Source: CAZSDW01 sp964605705
GTDB lineage: Bacteria > Fidelibacterota > UBA2242
Assembly (NCBI GenBank): GCA_964605705.1
Contig: CAZSDW010000022.1
Location: forward strand, 1-57,108
Length of the DNA stretch: 57,108 bases
Direction: 5' to 3'
Shown here piece after piece: positions 1 to 8,710 of the stretch (position 1 is the stretch's first letter; every line of letters begins with the position of its first letter). The translations under genes and the position numbers were made by a program. The notes under the pieces were generated by a model. It made no database searches and was not told the DNA's origin. It worked only from the letters and a program-made list of their open reading frames with translations.

Positions 1-2839
1 TCTGCCGATCCGTGGCGTCGATCCGGCGCTGCAACTGCTCCCGGCTGCGGGGCTCGCGCGCCGCCGCCAACTGCTTGTGGAGCTCAAGCATCTGCTCTAC
101 TAGATTGACCATGCGGTCATGCCGGGATTTGTCTTCTTTTCTATAAAAATTAATATTAGGAATTGGAAGCTGTGATAAACTAAAAATAGTAACCTGTGGA
201 AAAGAACTTTTAAAATCATAAAACATGATTTTCCAGAAATATCCCAATAATCTTGAGTTGATAACACCAAGGATAAATAGTTCATTTTCTATTTTTTCGA
301 GCCTTATAGCGAATAAATTGCCTGTTATGGCTATCGGTTTTTTTATTAAACTTGCCATAGGTTTTAAACCAATTTGCCTAATGATAATTTTATGTTGAGC
401 AAGATGCATTTCAGAGCTCCATGATCCACCTGATCCTTTTGGCTTTATAAATAAAACAAATTCAGAAGGTTGTTTTACATAGTATCTATCAACATCAGAA
501 CCGGCAATAATTGGAACATAATGCTCGGATAATTTTTTATTTGAGAAATATTTAGCACGATTGCCAGTAATTAAGCCTCGATTTATCTCGGATATATCAC
601 TTAACTTTCTAAAATCATTTATTAACCGAATAATTAATTGAGCGTTTTGCTCATTCATTAAAATATTCCATACATTTCCTGGAAGTGATGTTAACCGTTT
701 TTGATAAGTCGTAGAATAGATGTCACCATTTCTATTGAATTCAGAATTTAGTGTAGTTGTCGTTAAAATTTTTGTATCCTGCCTAATTTGCTCTTCATTT
801 TGGCGTTCTAAAATAAGAACAAGAGTATGAACATCAGCATCTTTAAAGACTTTATCATCAGTTCTACATATTTTTTGTATACTACATCTTTCAATAATCC
901 ATTTACGGAGTTTTTCAGCATAAACATTATTTAATATTGTTGATGGTATAATGAATCCGTGTAATCCAAATTGTTTTAAAACCATAACTCCCAATTGAAG
1001 AAATAAATGAAACATATCTATTTTATATTCGGCTACTGAGTATTTATTTCTCAGGTAATTTATTATTCCTATCTCTGTATTGTGAGGTTGCATCATTCTA
1101 TACGGTGGATTCCCGATCACAGCATCAAAACCCTTTGCGTCCTGGCGAGAGAAGATTTCCGGGAACTCTTTTTCCCAGTCGAAGACATTGATCCGCATCG
1201 TCTCCTCTTCATCGAAAAGATTGACCTGTTTATCGTCATAGTAATCGGGACCGATCAGGGAGTTGCCGCACTTGATATTATTGCCGAGGTTCGGCAGGGC
1301 GCGTTCGTGCCAGAGTCCCAGCTGGTGGCTGAGGGTTTCGCTGTTCTCGTTTTCCAATACTTTCAGCAGCAGGCTGAGTTTGGTGACTTCCACGGCATTG
1401 GCGTCGATATCCACGCCATAGAGATTGTTCAGCAGGATGCGTTTCTTTTCCGTGGTGGACAGGAACCAGTCGCCGCCGCTGCCCTGAAAGACCGCTTGCA
1501 CCGCGGTTTTTTTGCGTTTGCGCTGATCCTGTTGCAGCTGGATTTGGGGAACCGGTTCGCCCGCTTCAATCTGTTTGCGGTAATAGTCGAGGTGCCAATC
1601 CATCAGGCATTGATAGGCGCCCAGCAGGAAGGAGCCGGAACCGCAGGCTGGATCGAGAATACGCAATTTAGTGACCTCAGCCGGCGTTTTGCCTTCCAGC
1701 AGTTTGCCCACCGTATTTTTAACGATATAATCCACGATGTATTTGGGAGTGTAATAGACGCCCCCGGCTTTGCGCACTTCCGGTTTTTCCTCGATCCGGG
1801 CATGATGACCGGCAGTAAGGGAAATCCGCTTGCCCAGGAACTGCTCGTAGGCATTACCCAGCACCTCCACCGGCAACACGCTGAATTCATAGGGGCAGTC
1901 GGGATAGTAAAGGTTTTTGATAATCTCTTTTAAAAGTTTATCGTCAATGCTCAGTTTTGGGGTAATAGTATCGGGATTGGCGCCGTCTTTTTCATTAAAA
2001 TGGAACAAACCGGAATTATAGCGTTCGTCGGCGCGGTAGTAGATTTCCACCAGCCGTTTGTAGATGCGCTCGCCGTTCAGGAGCGATTGCAATGTCTGTT
2101 GCGCTTCGATGCCGCGGTCTTCGCTCATGCGCAGGAAGATCAGCCGGTCGATGGTCAGTTGCACCGCGTAATTCAGCTCCCGCCCGGAGAGTTGCGGATT
2201 GCGCAGGGCGATATTGCGCGCCAGCAGCACCCGCCAGTTGTCGAGATCATTGAGGAAATCCCGGTCGATTTCGGCGCGGGGTTTCTTGCCCTGTTTGTCT
2301 TTGATAAAACGGTCAAAGTCGCCGCGCAGGACGGCTTCTTTGGAAAAGACCGACTGCAGGAATTCCCACTGCTCAAGGTATTCGCGGAAATTCAGGTAGA
2401 GCATCCGGCTCACATGAGGTTTATCGGACAGCGCCGGCTTGAGCGTTGTATCGTAAACAATAAATTCTTCAAAATCCGTGAGCAGCGAGACCGGCAGTTT
2501 GGCACTGTAGGCATAGCGGCGCAGCTGGTAGGCGGGGGCGGGATCGTGTTTCAGATCGACGGCGGGTTTCTTGGTTTCCAGAAAGAAGATGCGCTTGCCA
2601 CCAATGCGGAAGGAGTAGTCCGGGGCTTTGGTACTTTGCCCCACCCGGACCTCGTCCTCGTGAATCACATCGCGGAAGCTGTGGGCATATCCGGCGGTAT
2701 TGTGCACATCCCAGCCGAGGGCTTCCCAGAAAGGATTGACGAAATCCACCCGCACGGAGGTTTCGTTGTATTTCGGGTGTTTATAGTCGTCAAAGTTCCG
2801 ATCGAATTTCTCGACCAGCCCTGCAATTCTGTCTTTCAT
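1..2839 (-). CDS. Type IIG restriction-modification enzyme (Eco57I-like), C-terminus cut by window edge
   Basis: One open frame runs from ATG at 2839 to the left edge (946 codons seen, no stop). It is missed if only ORFs with a stop are listed. It should cut DNA and methylate the same site with one polypeptide. Seen: an N-terminal nuclease motif of PD-(D/E)XK type with D74, E88 and K90 (in FFLETKKP); a GVYYTPKYIV segment; methylase motif I DPACGSGSFL at about residue 396; motif IV NPPY at 577-580, the signature of N6-adenine methylases. The C-terminal third is a target-recognition region ending in the usual HDRMVNLVEQM helix. The recognition part (about 125-1085) is clearly AT-richer than the rest, suggesting domain exchange. 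There is no obvious Shine-Dalgarno before the ATG. No separate R, M or S gene is nearby. Family is secure; specificity cannot be read. Confidence 0.93.
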   Translation of the reverse strand, partial: MKDRIAGLVEKFDRNFDDYKHPKYNETSVRVDFVNPFWEALGWDVHNTAGYAHSFRDVIHEDEVRVGQSTKAPDYSFRIGGKRIFFLETKKPAVDLKHDPAPAYQLRRYAYSAKLPVSLLTDFEEFIVYDTTLKPALSDKPHVSRMLYLNFREYLEQWEFLQSVFSKEAVLRGDFDRFIKDKQGKKPRAEIDRDFLNDLDNWRVLLARNIALRNPQLSGRELNYAVQLTIDRLIFLRMSEDRGIEAQQTLQSLLNGERIYKRLVEIYYRADERYNSGLFHFNEKDGANPDTITPKLSIDDKLLKEIIKNLYYPDCPYEFSVLPVEVLGNAYEQFLGKRISLTAGHHARIEEKPEVRKAGGVYYTPKYIVDYIVKNTVGKLLEGKTPAEVTKLRILDPACGSGSFLLGAYQCLMDWHLDYYRKQIEAGEPVPQIQLQQDQRKRKKTAVQAVFQGSGGDWFLSTTEKKRILLNNLYGVDIDANAVEVTKLSLLLKVLENENSETLSHQLGLWHERALPNLGNNIKCGNSLIGPDYYDDKQVNLFDEEETMRINVFDWEKEFPEIFSRQDAKGFDAVIGNPPYRMMQPHNTEIGIINYLRNKYSVAEYKIDMFHLFLQLGVMVLKQFGLHGFIIPSTILNNVYAEKLRKWIIERCSIQKICRTDDKVFKDADVHTLVLILERQNEEQIRQDTKILTTTTLNSEFNRNGDIYSTTYQKRLTSLPGNVWNILMNEQNAQLIIRLINDFRKLSDISEINRGLITGNRAKYFSNKKLSEHYVPIIAGSDVDRYYVKQPSEFVLFIKPKGSGGSWSSEMHLAQHKIIIRQIGLKPMASLIKKPIAITGNLFAIRLEKIENELFILGVINSRLLGYFWKIMFYDFKSSFPQVTIFSLSQLPIPNINFYRKEDKSRHDRMVNLVEQMLELHKQLAAAREPRSREQLQRRIDATDRQ

Positions 2840-2975
2840 AGCGGGTTCCGGCTCATTATTAAGGAATGATTGATGGACAATATCCGCATTTTTCAGCCGC
2901 CGGCGCAATGTAATTTTATACAAAGCAACATTAAAGAATAAGCATCATAATTGCAAATTGTTTTTAAATTTTACA

Positions 2976-3061
2976 TTGTAGGGGCGTATGGCAATACACC
3001 CAATTGATTTCGTTGTATATAATTTTCATGGCATTTAGGCGAATGCCATTCGCCGCTACAA
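2976..3061. repeat. Short inverted-repeat (MITE-like) element
   Basis: An 86-bp element with imperfect terminal inverted repeats: left end TTGTAGGGGCGTATGGCAAT, right end the reverse complement of TTGTAGCGGCGAATGGCATT, about 17 of 20 positions matching. The centre is AT-rich and noncoding. It lies in the 355-bp gap between the restriction-modification gene (start 2839) and the gene at 3195; apart from it and a promoter near 3141, I see nothing else in that gap. Similar GTAGGGGCGAATGGC palindromes recur as dispersed elements in many environmental genomes, but only one copy is present here. Confidence 0.6.
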
Positions 3062-3140
3062 ATTACGTTTATCATTAATCAATAATTGGGCGCGCTGTGC
3101 CTCTACGGGTATTTTTATCAATCGGTTTGCGATTATTATT

Positions 3141-3170
3141 TTGACAATTTGTATCATTCATTCATAGAAT
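3141..3170 (+). promoter_or_regulatory. Candidate sigma-70 promoter for the LamG/GLUG gene
   Basis: TTGACA at 3141-3146 and TAGAAT at 3165-3170 (5 of 6 to the consensus) are separated by 18 bases, about 25 bases before the start codon at 3195. A ribosome-binding site AAGGATGG (3183-3190) follows. This would give a very short leader. Confidence 0.5.
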
Positions 3171-3194
3171 CTTTAAAAACATAAGGATGGCATT

Positions 3195-5576
3195 ATGAGA
3201 AAGGCACTTTTTATTATTTGCATACTCTTCTCGGTGACTGGCATTCTCCACGCCGCGAACAACGCGCTGGATTTTGACGGTTATAACGATTATGTCGATT
3301 GCGGCAGTAATGCGAATCTGAATCCAGGTAGTGGGAGTTTCACGATTGAAACATGGATTAATGCTGATGCAATGAGTGGAATCAGGAGGTTCGTATGGAA
3401 AAATAATGGAACCCTTCCTCCTTTTGATGGCTATTATATCATGACCACTGGTACTGATTTATCTGCTGGTTTTGGTGATGCTACCGCTTCTGTAGAGGTT
3501 CAAGGTGGACCATTAAATGCCGATACGTGGTATCATGTTGCCTTAATCAGAGATGTGGGCGCCGATAAAGTGTATCTGTATTTAAATGGTGTTAAAATTG
3601 ATGAAGAAACGGATAATACGGGTATTGTAGATTATTCCGGTAATTTAGCGATTGGTGGACGACCGGGAACAGACGAATGTTTTGATGGTTCACTGGATGA
3701 AGCCCGGTTTTGGAATGATGTCCGGACTCCAACTGAAATACAAGAGTACATATGCGGGGACGTTTCTTCCGAATCGAATTTAATAGCATATTATCGCATG
3801 AGCGACGGAAGCGGAACATCTCTGACGGATAACAGCCCAAACTCGAATACGGGTACGCTTCATTATATGGATGATTCCGACTGGATTAATGACTATTTGG
3901 TTCCCGACGGAAGCGGCATTTCAGATGACAAATACCAGATCCAGACGATTAATCATTTATACTGGCTTTCACAAAACCCAGGTGAATGGGGGAAAGATTT
4001 TCAACAAACTGCCAATATCGATATGACAGTGACAGCTAACTGGAACGATGATCATAGTGGTGATGCAGAAGGCTTTTCGCCCATCGGGACAGGCTCGGAA
4101 GTATTCACTGGTTCATATGATGGGCAGGGGCATACAATCAGCGAATTATATATTAACACAGAAGGAAACGATCTTGGATTATTTGGATACACATTGGGGG
4201 CTACCATTTCCAATTTGGGTGTTATTGATGTAAATCTGTCAGGTAATCAACACATAGGAGGGCTGGTGGGGAATAGCTACTCTTCGTCAAGCATAAGCAA
4301 TTGTTACAGCACCGGAAGTGTGCACGGATATGGGGCAATTGGCGGATTGATAGGGTATAATAATAATTACTCTGCGATAGTTGATTGCTATTCTTCTGCA
4401 ACTGCAAGTTGCGTATCCGGTTATTGTACTGGCGGACTGGCAGGACAGAATACTACGTATGCCACAATAAGCAGGTCGTATAGCACAGGTAGCGTAAACG
4501 GAGCACATTATTGCGGCGGTCTGGTAGGACAGCATTATGATCATGCGTCTATGGATAATTGTTATGCTACTGGAAGCGTATCAGGGCAAGATTATATTGG
4601 CGGTTTAATAGGGCACTGTACGAATCATGTAACAGTAAATTATTGTTACAGTACCGGAAGTGCAAGTGGCTCCGGTAATGTCGGCGGAATGGTAGGGTAT
4701 AATGATAATAACAGTGTAACAATTGATAACTCATTCTGGGATACTATAACTTCTGGAAAAGCATCCAGTAGTGGAGGTACCGGAAAGTCAACGGCACAGA
4801 TGAAAGCCTTAGCCACCTTTACTGATACCGATACGGATGGCTTGACTACCGCCTGGGATTTTGAAACCAATCCATACAATGACGCAGCTAATAACGATTA
4901 CTGGGATATTGATAATTCCTGTACGATCAATAATGGTTATCCCTATCTAAGTTGGGAAGACGGTGAGGATGTCTCGCTTCCTGTGGAACTTACTTCTTTT
5001 ACCGCAGAGTATATAAGTGCCGGAGTGCAGCTGAAATGGTCCACAGAATCAGAGATCGAAAACCTGGGTTTTATCATCGGGAAACGGAAAATGGAAAACG
5101 GTAAATGGGAAGAGATTGCGAGTTATCAATCTAATTCCGCTTTGGAGGGTCATGGTACAACCAGCGAGAGACACGACTATCAATATTCCGATAATTTTGT
5201 TCAGCCGGGCGTGACTTATGAATATCGTCTCGGCGATGTGGATTATAGCGGAAAGGTGACCTGGTATAAGACGGTTGAGATTACAGTCGAGGCTGAGAAC
5301 GAAAAGATTCCGGTTGAATTTGGCTTGCACAAAGCCTATCCGAATCCCTTTAACCCGGCAGTGACACTAAGTTACGGGTTGAAAGAAGCGGGACAAACAA
5401 TGTTACAAGTATTTAATATACGCGGTCAATTGGTTGAAACGCTGGTTGATAAGCATCAAATCATCGGAACATATAACGTAAGATGGCAACCGGTGAATCT
5501 GAGCACGGGTGTGTATGTTGTTCGGCTGCAGTCGGGGAATCAGACGAACCTGCAGAAGATCGTGTTTGTGAAATAA
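3195..5576 (+). CDS. Secreted LamG/GLUG-repeat protein with C-terminal sorting domain
   Basis: 793 residues. It starts with a signal peptide (about 1-20, hydrophobic, ending LHAANN). Residues about 25-215 form a LamG/concanavalin-like jelly roll, seen in ALDFDGYNDYVDCG, the FTIETWIN strand and the YLNGVKIDE strand; such domains bind glycans or proteins. Residues about 300-520 carry GLUG-type repeats with recurring CYSTGSV and GGLIG/GGLVG units, a beta-structure found in adhesins. The last 80 residues begin at AYPNPFNP and end in a short basic KIVFVK tail, the FlgD-like/type A sorting domain of type IX-secreted proteins. Export through a T9SS-like route and a surface role are inferred from these domains. 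No catalytic motif is seen. A strong hairpin terminator follows at 5622. Confidence 0.88.
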   Translation: MRKALFIICILFSVTGILHAANNALDFDGYNDYVDCGSNANLNPGSGSFTIETWINADAMSGIRRFVWKNNGTLPPFDGYYIMTTGTDLSAGFGDATASVEVQGGPLNADTWYHVALIRDVGADKVYLYLNGVKIDEETDNTGIVDYSGNLAIGGRPGTDECFDGSLDEARFWNDVRTPTEIQEYICGDVSSESNLIAYYRMSDGSGTSLTDNSPNSNTGTLHYMDDSDWINDYLVPDGSGISDDKYQIQTINHLYWLSQNPGEWGKDFQQTANIDMTVTANWNDDHSGDAEGFSPIGTGSEVFTGSYDGQGHTISELYINTEGNDLGLFGYTLGATISNLGVIDVNLSGNQHIGGLVGNSYSSSSISNCYSTGSVHGYGAIGGLIGYNNNYSAIVDCYSSATASCVSGYCTGGLAGQNTTYATISRSYSTGSVNGAHYCGGLVGQHYDHASMDNCYATGSVSGQDYIGGLIGHCTNHVTVNYCYSTGSASGSGNVGGMVGYNDNNSVTIDNSFWDTITSGKASSSGGTGKSTAQMKALATFTDTDTDGLTTAWDFETNPYNDAANNDYWDIDNSCTINNGYPYLSWEDGEDVSLPVELTSFTAEYISAGVQLKWSTESEIENLGFIIGKRKMENGKWEEIASYQSNSALEGHGTTSERHDYQYSDNFVQPGVTYEYRLGDVDYSGKVTWYKTVEITVEAENEKIPVEFGLHKAYPNPFNPAVTLSYGLKEAGQTMLQVFNIRGQLVETLVDKHQIIGTYNVRWQPVNLSTGVYVVRLQSGNQTNLQKIVFVK

Positions 5577-5621
5577 GAGTAACCACCAAGACACAAAGAC
5601 ACAAATAATATTTTATTATTG

Positions 5622-5656
5622 CCTCCCGGAGGTGAAAACTTCCGGGAGGTTTTTTT
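5622..5656 (+). terminator. Rho-independent terminator
   Basis: CCTCCCGGAGGT and ACTTCCGGGAGG form a 12-bp stem (one G-T pair) with a GAAA loop, followed by seven T. It ends the transcript of the LamG/GLUG gene and separates it from the convergent corrinoid-activator gene. Confidence 0.92.
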
Positions 5657-5683
5657 GTCGGTAATTCCCGAATTGCTCCTACT

Positions 5684-7183
5684 TTAATATGGAAAATTCA
5701 TATTTTCCACATAACGGTTCATAAACTCAATATCCGCACCCAATGAAATATGCTGACATCGCTTTAATATTGAGCGATACTCATCTTTGCCGCCCAGGAC
5801 ATATTTGGCTCCCTGCAGCGCCGTATTGCCCGCCTGGATAATATTTGAAAAGGAGCGGTGCAGCAATCCAATTTTCAAGGCATTATCAACACTGATATAA
5901 TTCCCGAAAGCACCGGCGATATATAATTTCTTAATATCAGCTAAGGTAATTGAAAGTCTCTTTGCTAAAATTTCCAGCCCGGCAGCAATCGCGGCTTTTG
6001 CCAATTGTAATTCACGAATGTCCTGCTGGATCAAAACCACCGGCGCTTGAATAACGATTTCACCACTTTCAGTGAGAATTCGCCCACTTCCGTCAATCAA
6101 GCCCAAATCGATTGCCGCTGCGACCGCATCCACGAGTCCGCTGCCGCAGATACCTTTTGCCGGTCCGCCACCAATGACATGGGCAGACAACTGTCCATTC
6201 TCAATCGTGACCTTTGAAATTGCGCCAGTGGTCGCCCGCATTCCCATGAATATATTAGCGCCCTCAAAGGCTGGTCCGGCTGCGGTGGAAGCACAAAGAA
6301 TCTGCTCCCGGTTGCCAATAACCACTTCACCATTAGTTCCCAAATCGATCAGGGCTGTTAGCGCTTTCCCGGCATGCAATCCTGTCGCGACAATTCCAGC
6401 CAGAACATCACTGCCCACAAATCCGCCAAGACAGGGTAAAAAACGGATCCGCGGATTTACCGGTAAATCCCAGCCAATGTCCAACGCAGTCACATCAAAT
6501 TCCGCGGCATTCTCTGCCTCAAATGGCAGCCGCGACAATGACGAAACACCAAATCCGCAGAAAATATGATGCATCACGGTATTACCGACGATAATAACCT
6601 GCTCAATTTCGCAGCTTTCTGACAGACAATCCCGGATCATTTCGCGGATCATGGAAAAAATCGTGTTTCGGATTAATCGCTGAAGAGTTTTCAATCCATC
6701 CGGACGCATAGCATACTCAATCCGGCTCATTATATCAGCCCCATATTTTGCCTGCGGATTCAAGGCTGTTTTCGTACCGGAAATAACTCCGGATTGAAGA
6801 TTAATCAACTGTGCGACCAGGGTTGTAGTCCCTAAATCCACTACCACAGCAAAGCCGCCGGTTTCAGAACTTCCCAGATCACGCTCATCAGCCAGAATTT
6901 GCATTTCCCACTGAACCAGTTCCAGGGTCACCGGTTCGGTCACCCGACACTGACAGGCTAAGCGCCAACCATCCGCCAATTCCTCCGGCGTAAAATAATT
7001 CTGCTGAATATCATTGACACCAAGATCACCTTCAAGCAGGCGGATTTTGCATTTGCCGCAAGTCCCATCACCTCCGCAGGGAAATTCGATCCCGAAATCG
7101 AACAAGATATCCTGCAACGATCCGCCCGATTCAATTTTTAGAATTTTTCCAAGCGGTTCAAGTTTGATTTTTATCTTCTTCAT
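5684..7183 (-). CDS. RACo-like corrinoid activator (2Fe-2S ferredoxin domain plus ASKHA/DUF4445 ATPase)
   Basis: 499 residues from ATG at 7183 (MKKIKIKLEP). An upstream TTG at 7225 would add 14 residues that are not ferredoxin-like, so I prefer the ATG. The N-terminal 95 residues are a plant-type 2Fe-2S ferredoxin with the ligand pattern CGGDGTCGKC and, further on, LACQC. The rest is the DUF4445 ASKHA fold: VVDLGTTTLVAQ near 130 (phosphate-binding), a second glycine-rich DLGTNGEVVIG near 290 and AGAFGNYI near 430. Known relatives (RACo, RamA) use ATP to drive reduction of Co(II) corrinoid proteins back to Co(I). It is divergent from a corrinoid adenosyltransferase, which supports a B12-linked role. 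The corrinoid partner protein is not in the window. Confidence 0.88.
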   Translation of the reverse strand: MKKIKIKLEPLGKILKIESGGSLQDILFDFGIEFPCGGDGTCGKCKIRLLEGDLGVNDIQQNYFTPEELADGWRLACQCRVTEPVTLELVQWEMQILADERDLGSSETGGFAVVVDLGTTTLVAQLINLQSGVISGTKTALNPQAKYGADIMSRIEYAMRPDGLKTLQRLIRNTIFSMIREMIRDCLSESCEIEQVIIVGNTVMHHIFCGFGVSSLSRLPFEAENAAEFDVTALDIGWDLPVNPRIRFLPCLGGFVGSDVLAGIVATGLHAGKALTALIDLGTNGEVVIGNREQILCASTAAGPAFEGANIFMGMRATTGAISKVTIENGQLSAHVIGGGPAKGICGSGLVDAVAAAIDLGLIDGSGRILTESGEIVIQAPVVLIQQDIRELQLAKAAIAAGLEILAKRLSITLADIKKLYIAGAFGNYISVDNALKIGLLHRSFSNIIQAGNTALQGAKYVLGGKDEYRSILKRCQHISLGADIEFMNRYVENMNFPY

Positions 7184-7287
7184 AATCGTGATTAAAAAAG
7201 TTAACCGAATTTGATATAAAAACAAGCCGTCCGTTTTTCATTGGTCAAAAAGATATTAAATTAGACCTGTTAACATTTGAGAATGCT

Positions 7288-7803
7288 ATGCAGGGATTTG
7301 TTCAAATTTACACCGGAGACGGTAAAGGTAAAACGACCGCAGCGCTGGGTTTAGCCCTTCGGGCGGTGGGTGCCGGTTTAAAAGTGTTTATCGGTCAATT
7401 CGTCAAGGGCATGGAGTACAGTGAAATCAAGGCGCTCAAGGAAAAATTTCCGGAAATTACCCTGCGGCAGTATGGACAGGACTGTTTTATTGTCAAGCGA
7501 CCGACCGTGGAAGATATTCGGCTAGCCCGGGAAGGTCTGGCAGAAGTAAAAACCATTTTACATTCCGGCAAATATGATGTTATTATTCTGGACGAAGCCA
7601 ATATCGCGGTCTATTTTAAACTGTTCAGCGTCGATGACCTTATCGAAATGATCAGAACCAAACCTGCTGACGTGGAACTGATTATTACCGGACGCAATGC
7701 CGATCCTCGTTTGATCGAAGCGGCTGATCTGGTCACTGACATGCGGGAGATCAAACATTATTATCAACAAGGAATCCAAGCACGCAAAGGAATCGAATCA
7801 TGA
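7288..7803 (+). CDS. cobO: Cob(I)yrinic acid a,c-diamide adenosyltransferase (CobA/CobO/BtuR type)
   Basis: 171 residues, the usual family length. It transfers the 5'-deoxyadenosyl group of ATP to Co(I) of a corrinoid, making adenosylcobamide or its precursor. Seen: YTGDGKGKTTAALG at residues 7-20, the modified P-loop of this family; a VIILDEANIA strand near 95-105 (Walker B-like); and the C-terminal RNADPRLIEAADLVTDM motif. The last codons overlap the next gene by four bases (ATGA), so the two are probably co-transcribed and translationally coupled. The 104-bp region shared with the divergent corrinoid activator must hold both promoters; I could not place them. Confidence 0.92.
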   Translation: MQGFVQIYTGDGKGKTTAALGLALRAVGAGLKVFIGQFVKGMEYSEIKALKEKFPEITLRQYGQDCFIVKRPTVEDIRLAREGLAEVKTILHSGKYDVIILDEANIAVYFKLFSVDDLIEMIRTKPADVELIITGRNADPRLIEAADLVTDMREIKHYYQQGIQARKGIES

Positions 7804-8630
7804 CGGAAAAAGTAATCATTGCCTTCCAGGGAACTCATTATGCATTCAGTGAAATCGCGGCAAAGAAATATTTTGGACACGACATCGAGACATTGCCCTG
7901 CCGGCAGTTTAAGGATGTTTTCAACGCGGTGGAATCGGGTCACAGTAAGTTCGGCATCGTTCCGGTGGAAAATTCCACCACGGGCAGCGTCTATCAAAAC
8001 CTGGATCTGATCGCGGATTCATCAGTTGCAGTTATCGGCGAAGTGTCCCTGCGGGTCGCTCAGCATTTTATCACCAATCCCGGAGTAAAATTCGAAGACA
8101 TCAACGTTGTGTACTCCCATCCCCAGGCGCTGCAGCAGTGCGGTAATTTTCTGGCGTCATTGCCAAATGTCGAGACTATCGCCAGTTATGATACTGCCGG
8201 AAGCGTCAAACATATTCGGGATGAAAAACTGCTGCAAGCCGCCGCGATTGCCAGTCGCGAAGCTGCTGAAGATAATAATATGCAAATTCTGAAAGAGGAA
8301 ATTGAAGACAATCCCCAGAATTATACCCGCTTTCACATCATTGCCAAAGAAAACAACAAACCCACAAATGCCGATAAAACGTCAATCATTTTTTCAATGA
8401 AAAACATTCCCGGAGCGCTTTTTAAAAGCCTGAGTGTCTTTGCGCTGCGGGACATTGACCTGCTGAAAATCGAATCACGCCCGCTGCGGGGCAAACGCTG
8501 GAAGTACCTGTTCTACCTGGATTTTGCCGGCAATATGGAACAGGAACGTTGCCTGAACGCCATCCGGCACCTGGAAGAAATCACATCATTTCTAAAGGTT
8601 CTCGGATCCTATAAAGCTGCTGACGATTAG
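7800..8630 (+). CDS. pheA: Prephenate dehydratase with ACT domain
   Basis: 276 residues, the length of a monofunctional prephenate dehydratase. It converts prephenate to phenylpyruvate in phenylalanine synthesis. The catalytic lobes show FQGTHYAFSEIA at the N-terminus (GPxGTxS-like, divergent), VPVENSTTGSVYQNLDL near 45-60, YSHPQALQQC near 105, and the diagnostic NYTRF near 178. The ACT regulatory domain follows with IPGALFKSLS and the ESRP signature, so phenylalanine feedback inhibition is likely. There is no chorismate mutase domain. It overlaps the corrinoid adenosyltransferase by four bases, an unusual partner with no direct pathway link. Confidence 0.94.
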   Translation: MTEKVIIAFQGTHYAFSEIAAKKYFGHDIETLPCRQFKDVFNAVESGHSKFGIVPVENSTTGSVYQNLDLIADSSVAVIGEVSLRVAQHFITNPGVKFEDINVVYSHPQALQQCGNFLASLPNVETIASYDTAGSVKHIRDEKLLQAAAIASREAAEDNNMQILKEEIEDNPQNYTRFHIIAKENNKPTNADKTSIIFSMKNIPGALFKSLSVFALRDIDLLKIESRPLRGKRWKYLFYLDFAGNMEQERCLNAIRHLEEITSFLKVLGSYKAADD

Positions 8631-8646
8631 GGAGAGAATGGAAGAT

Positions 8647-8688
8647 TGGAGTACTGGGGAAATGGAGTACTGGAGTGCTGGAGTAATG
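8647..8688. repeat. Short degenerate tandem repeat (TGGAGTACTGGAGT-type)
   Basis: After the prephenate dehydratase stop the sequence repeats TGGAGTACTGG, TGGAGTACTGG, TGGAGTGCTGG and TGGAGTAATG with small interruptions. It is noncoding, and no terminator hairpin is visible in this 80-bp interval between convergent genes. Its function is unknown. Confidence 0.6.
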
Positions 8689-8710
8689 CCTCAATTCATT
8701 AAAGGGGGTT

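Noticed and set aside
1082..2869. Two long plus-strand ORFs (283 and 289 codons)
   Set aside because: They lie antisense to the type IIG gene, whose frame has clear nuclease and methylase motifs; the antisense proteins show no domain.
5578..5605. ACCACCAAGACACAAAGACACAAA stretch as a regulatory site
   Set aside because: A simple low-complexity repeat of a kind common in intergenic regions; no evidence of function here.
6072..6569. Plus-strand ORF of 165 codons
   Set aside because: Antisense to the ASKHA domain of the corrinoid activator; low-complexity product with no ribosome site.
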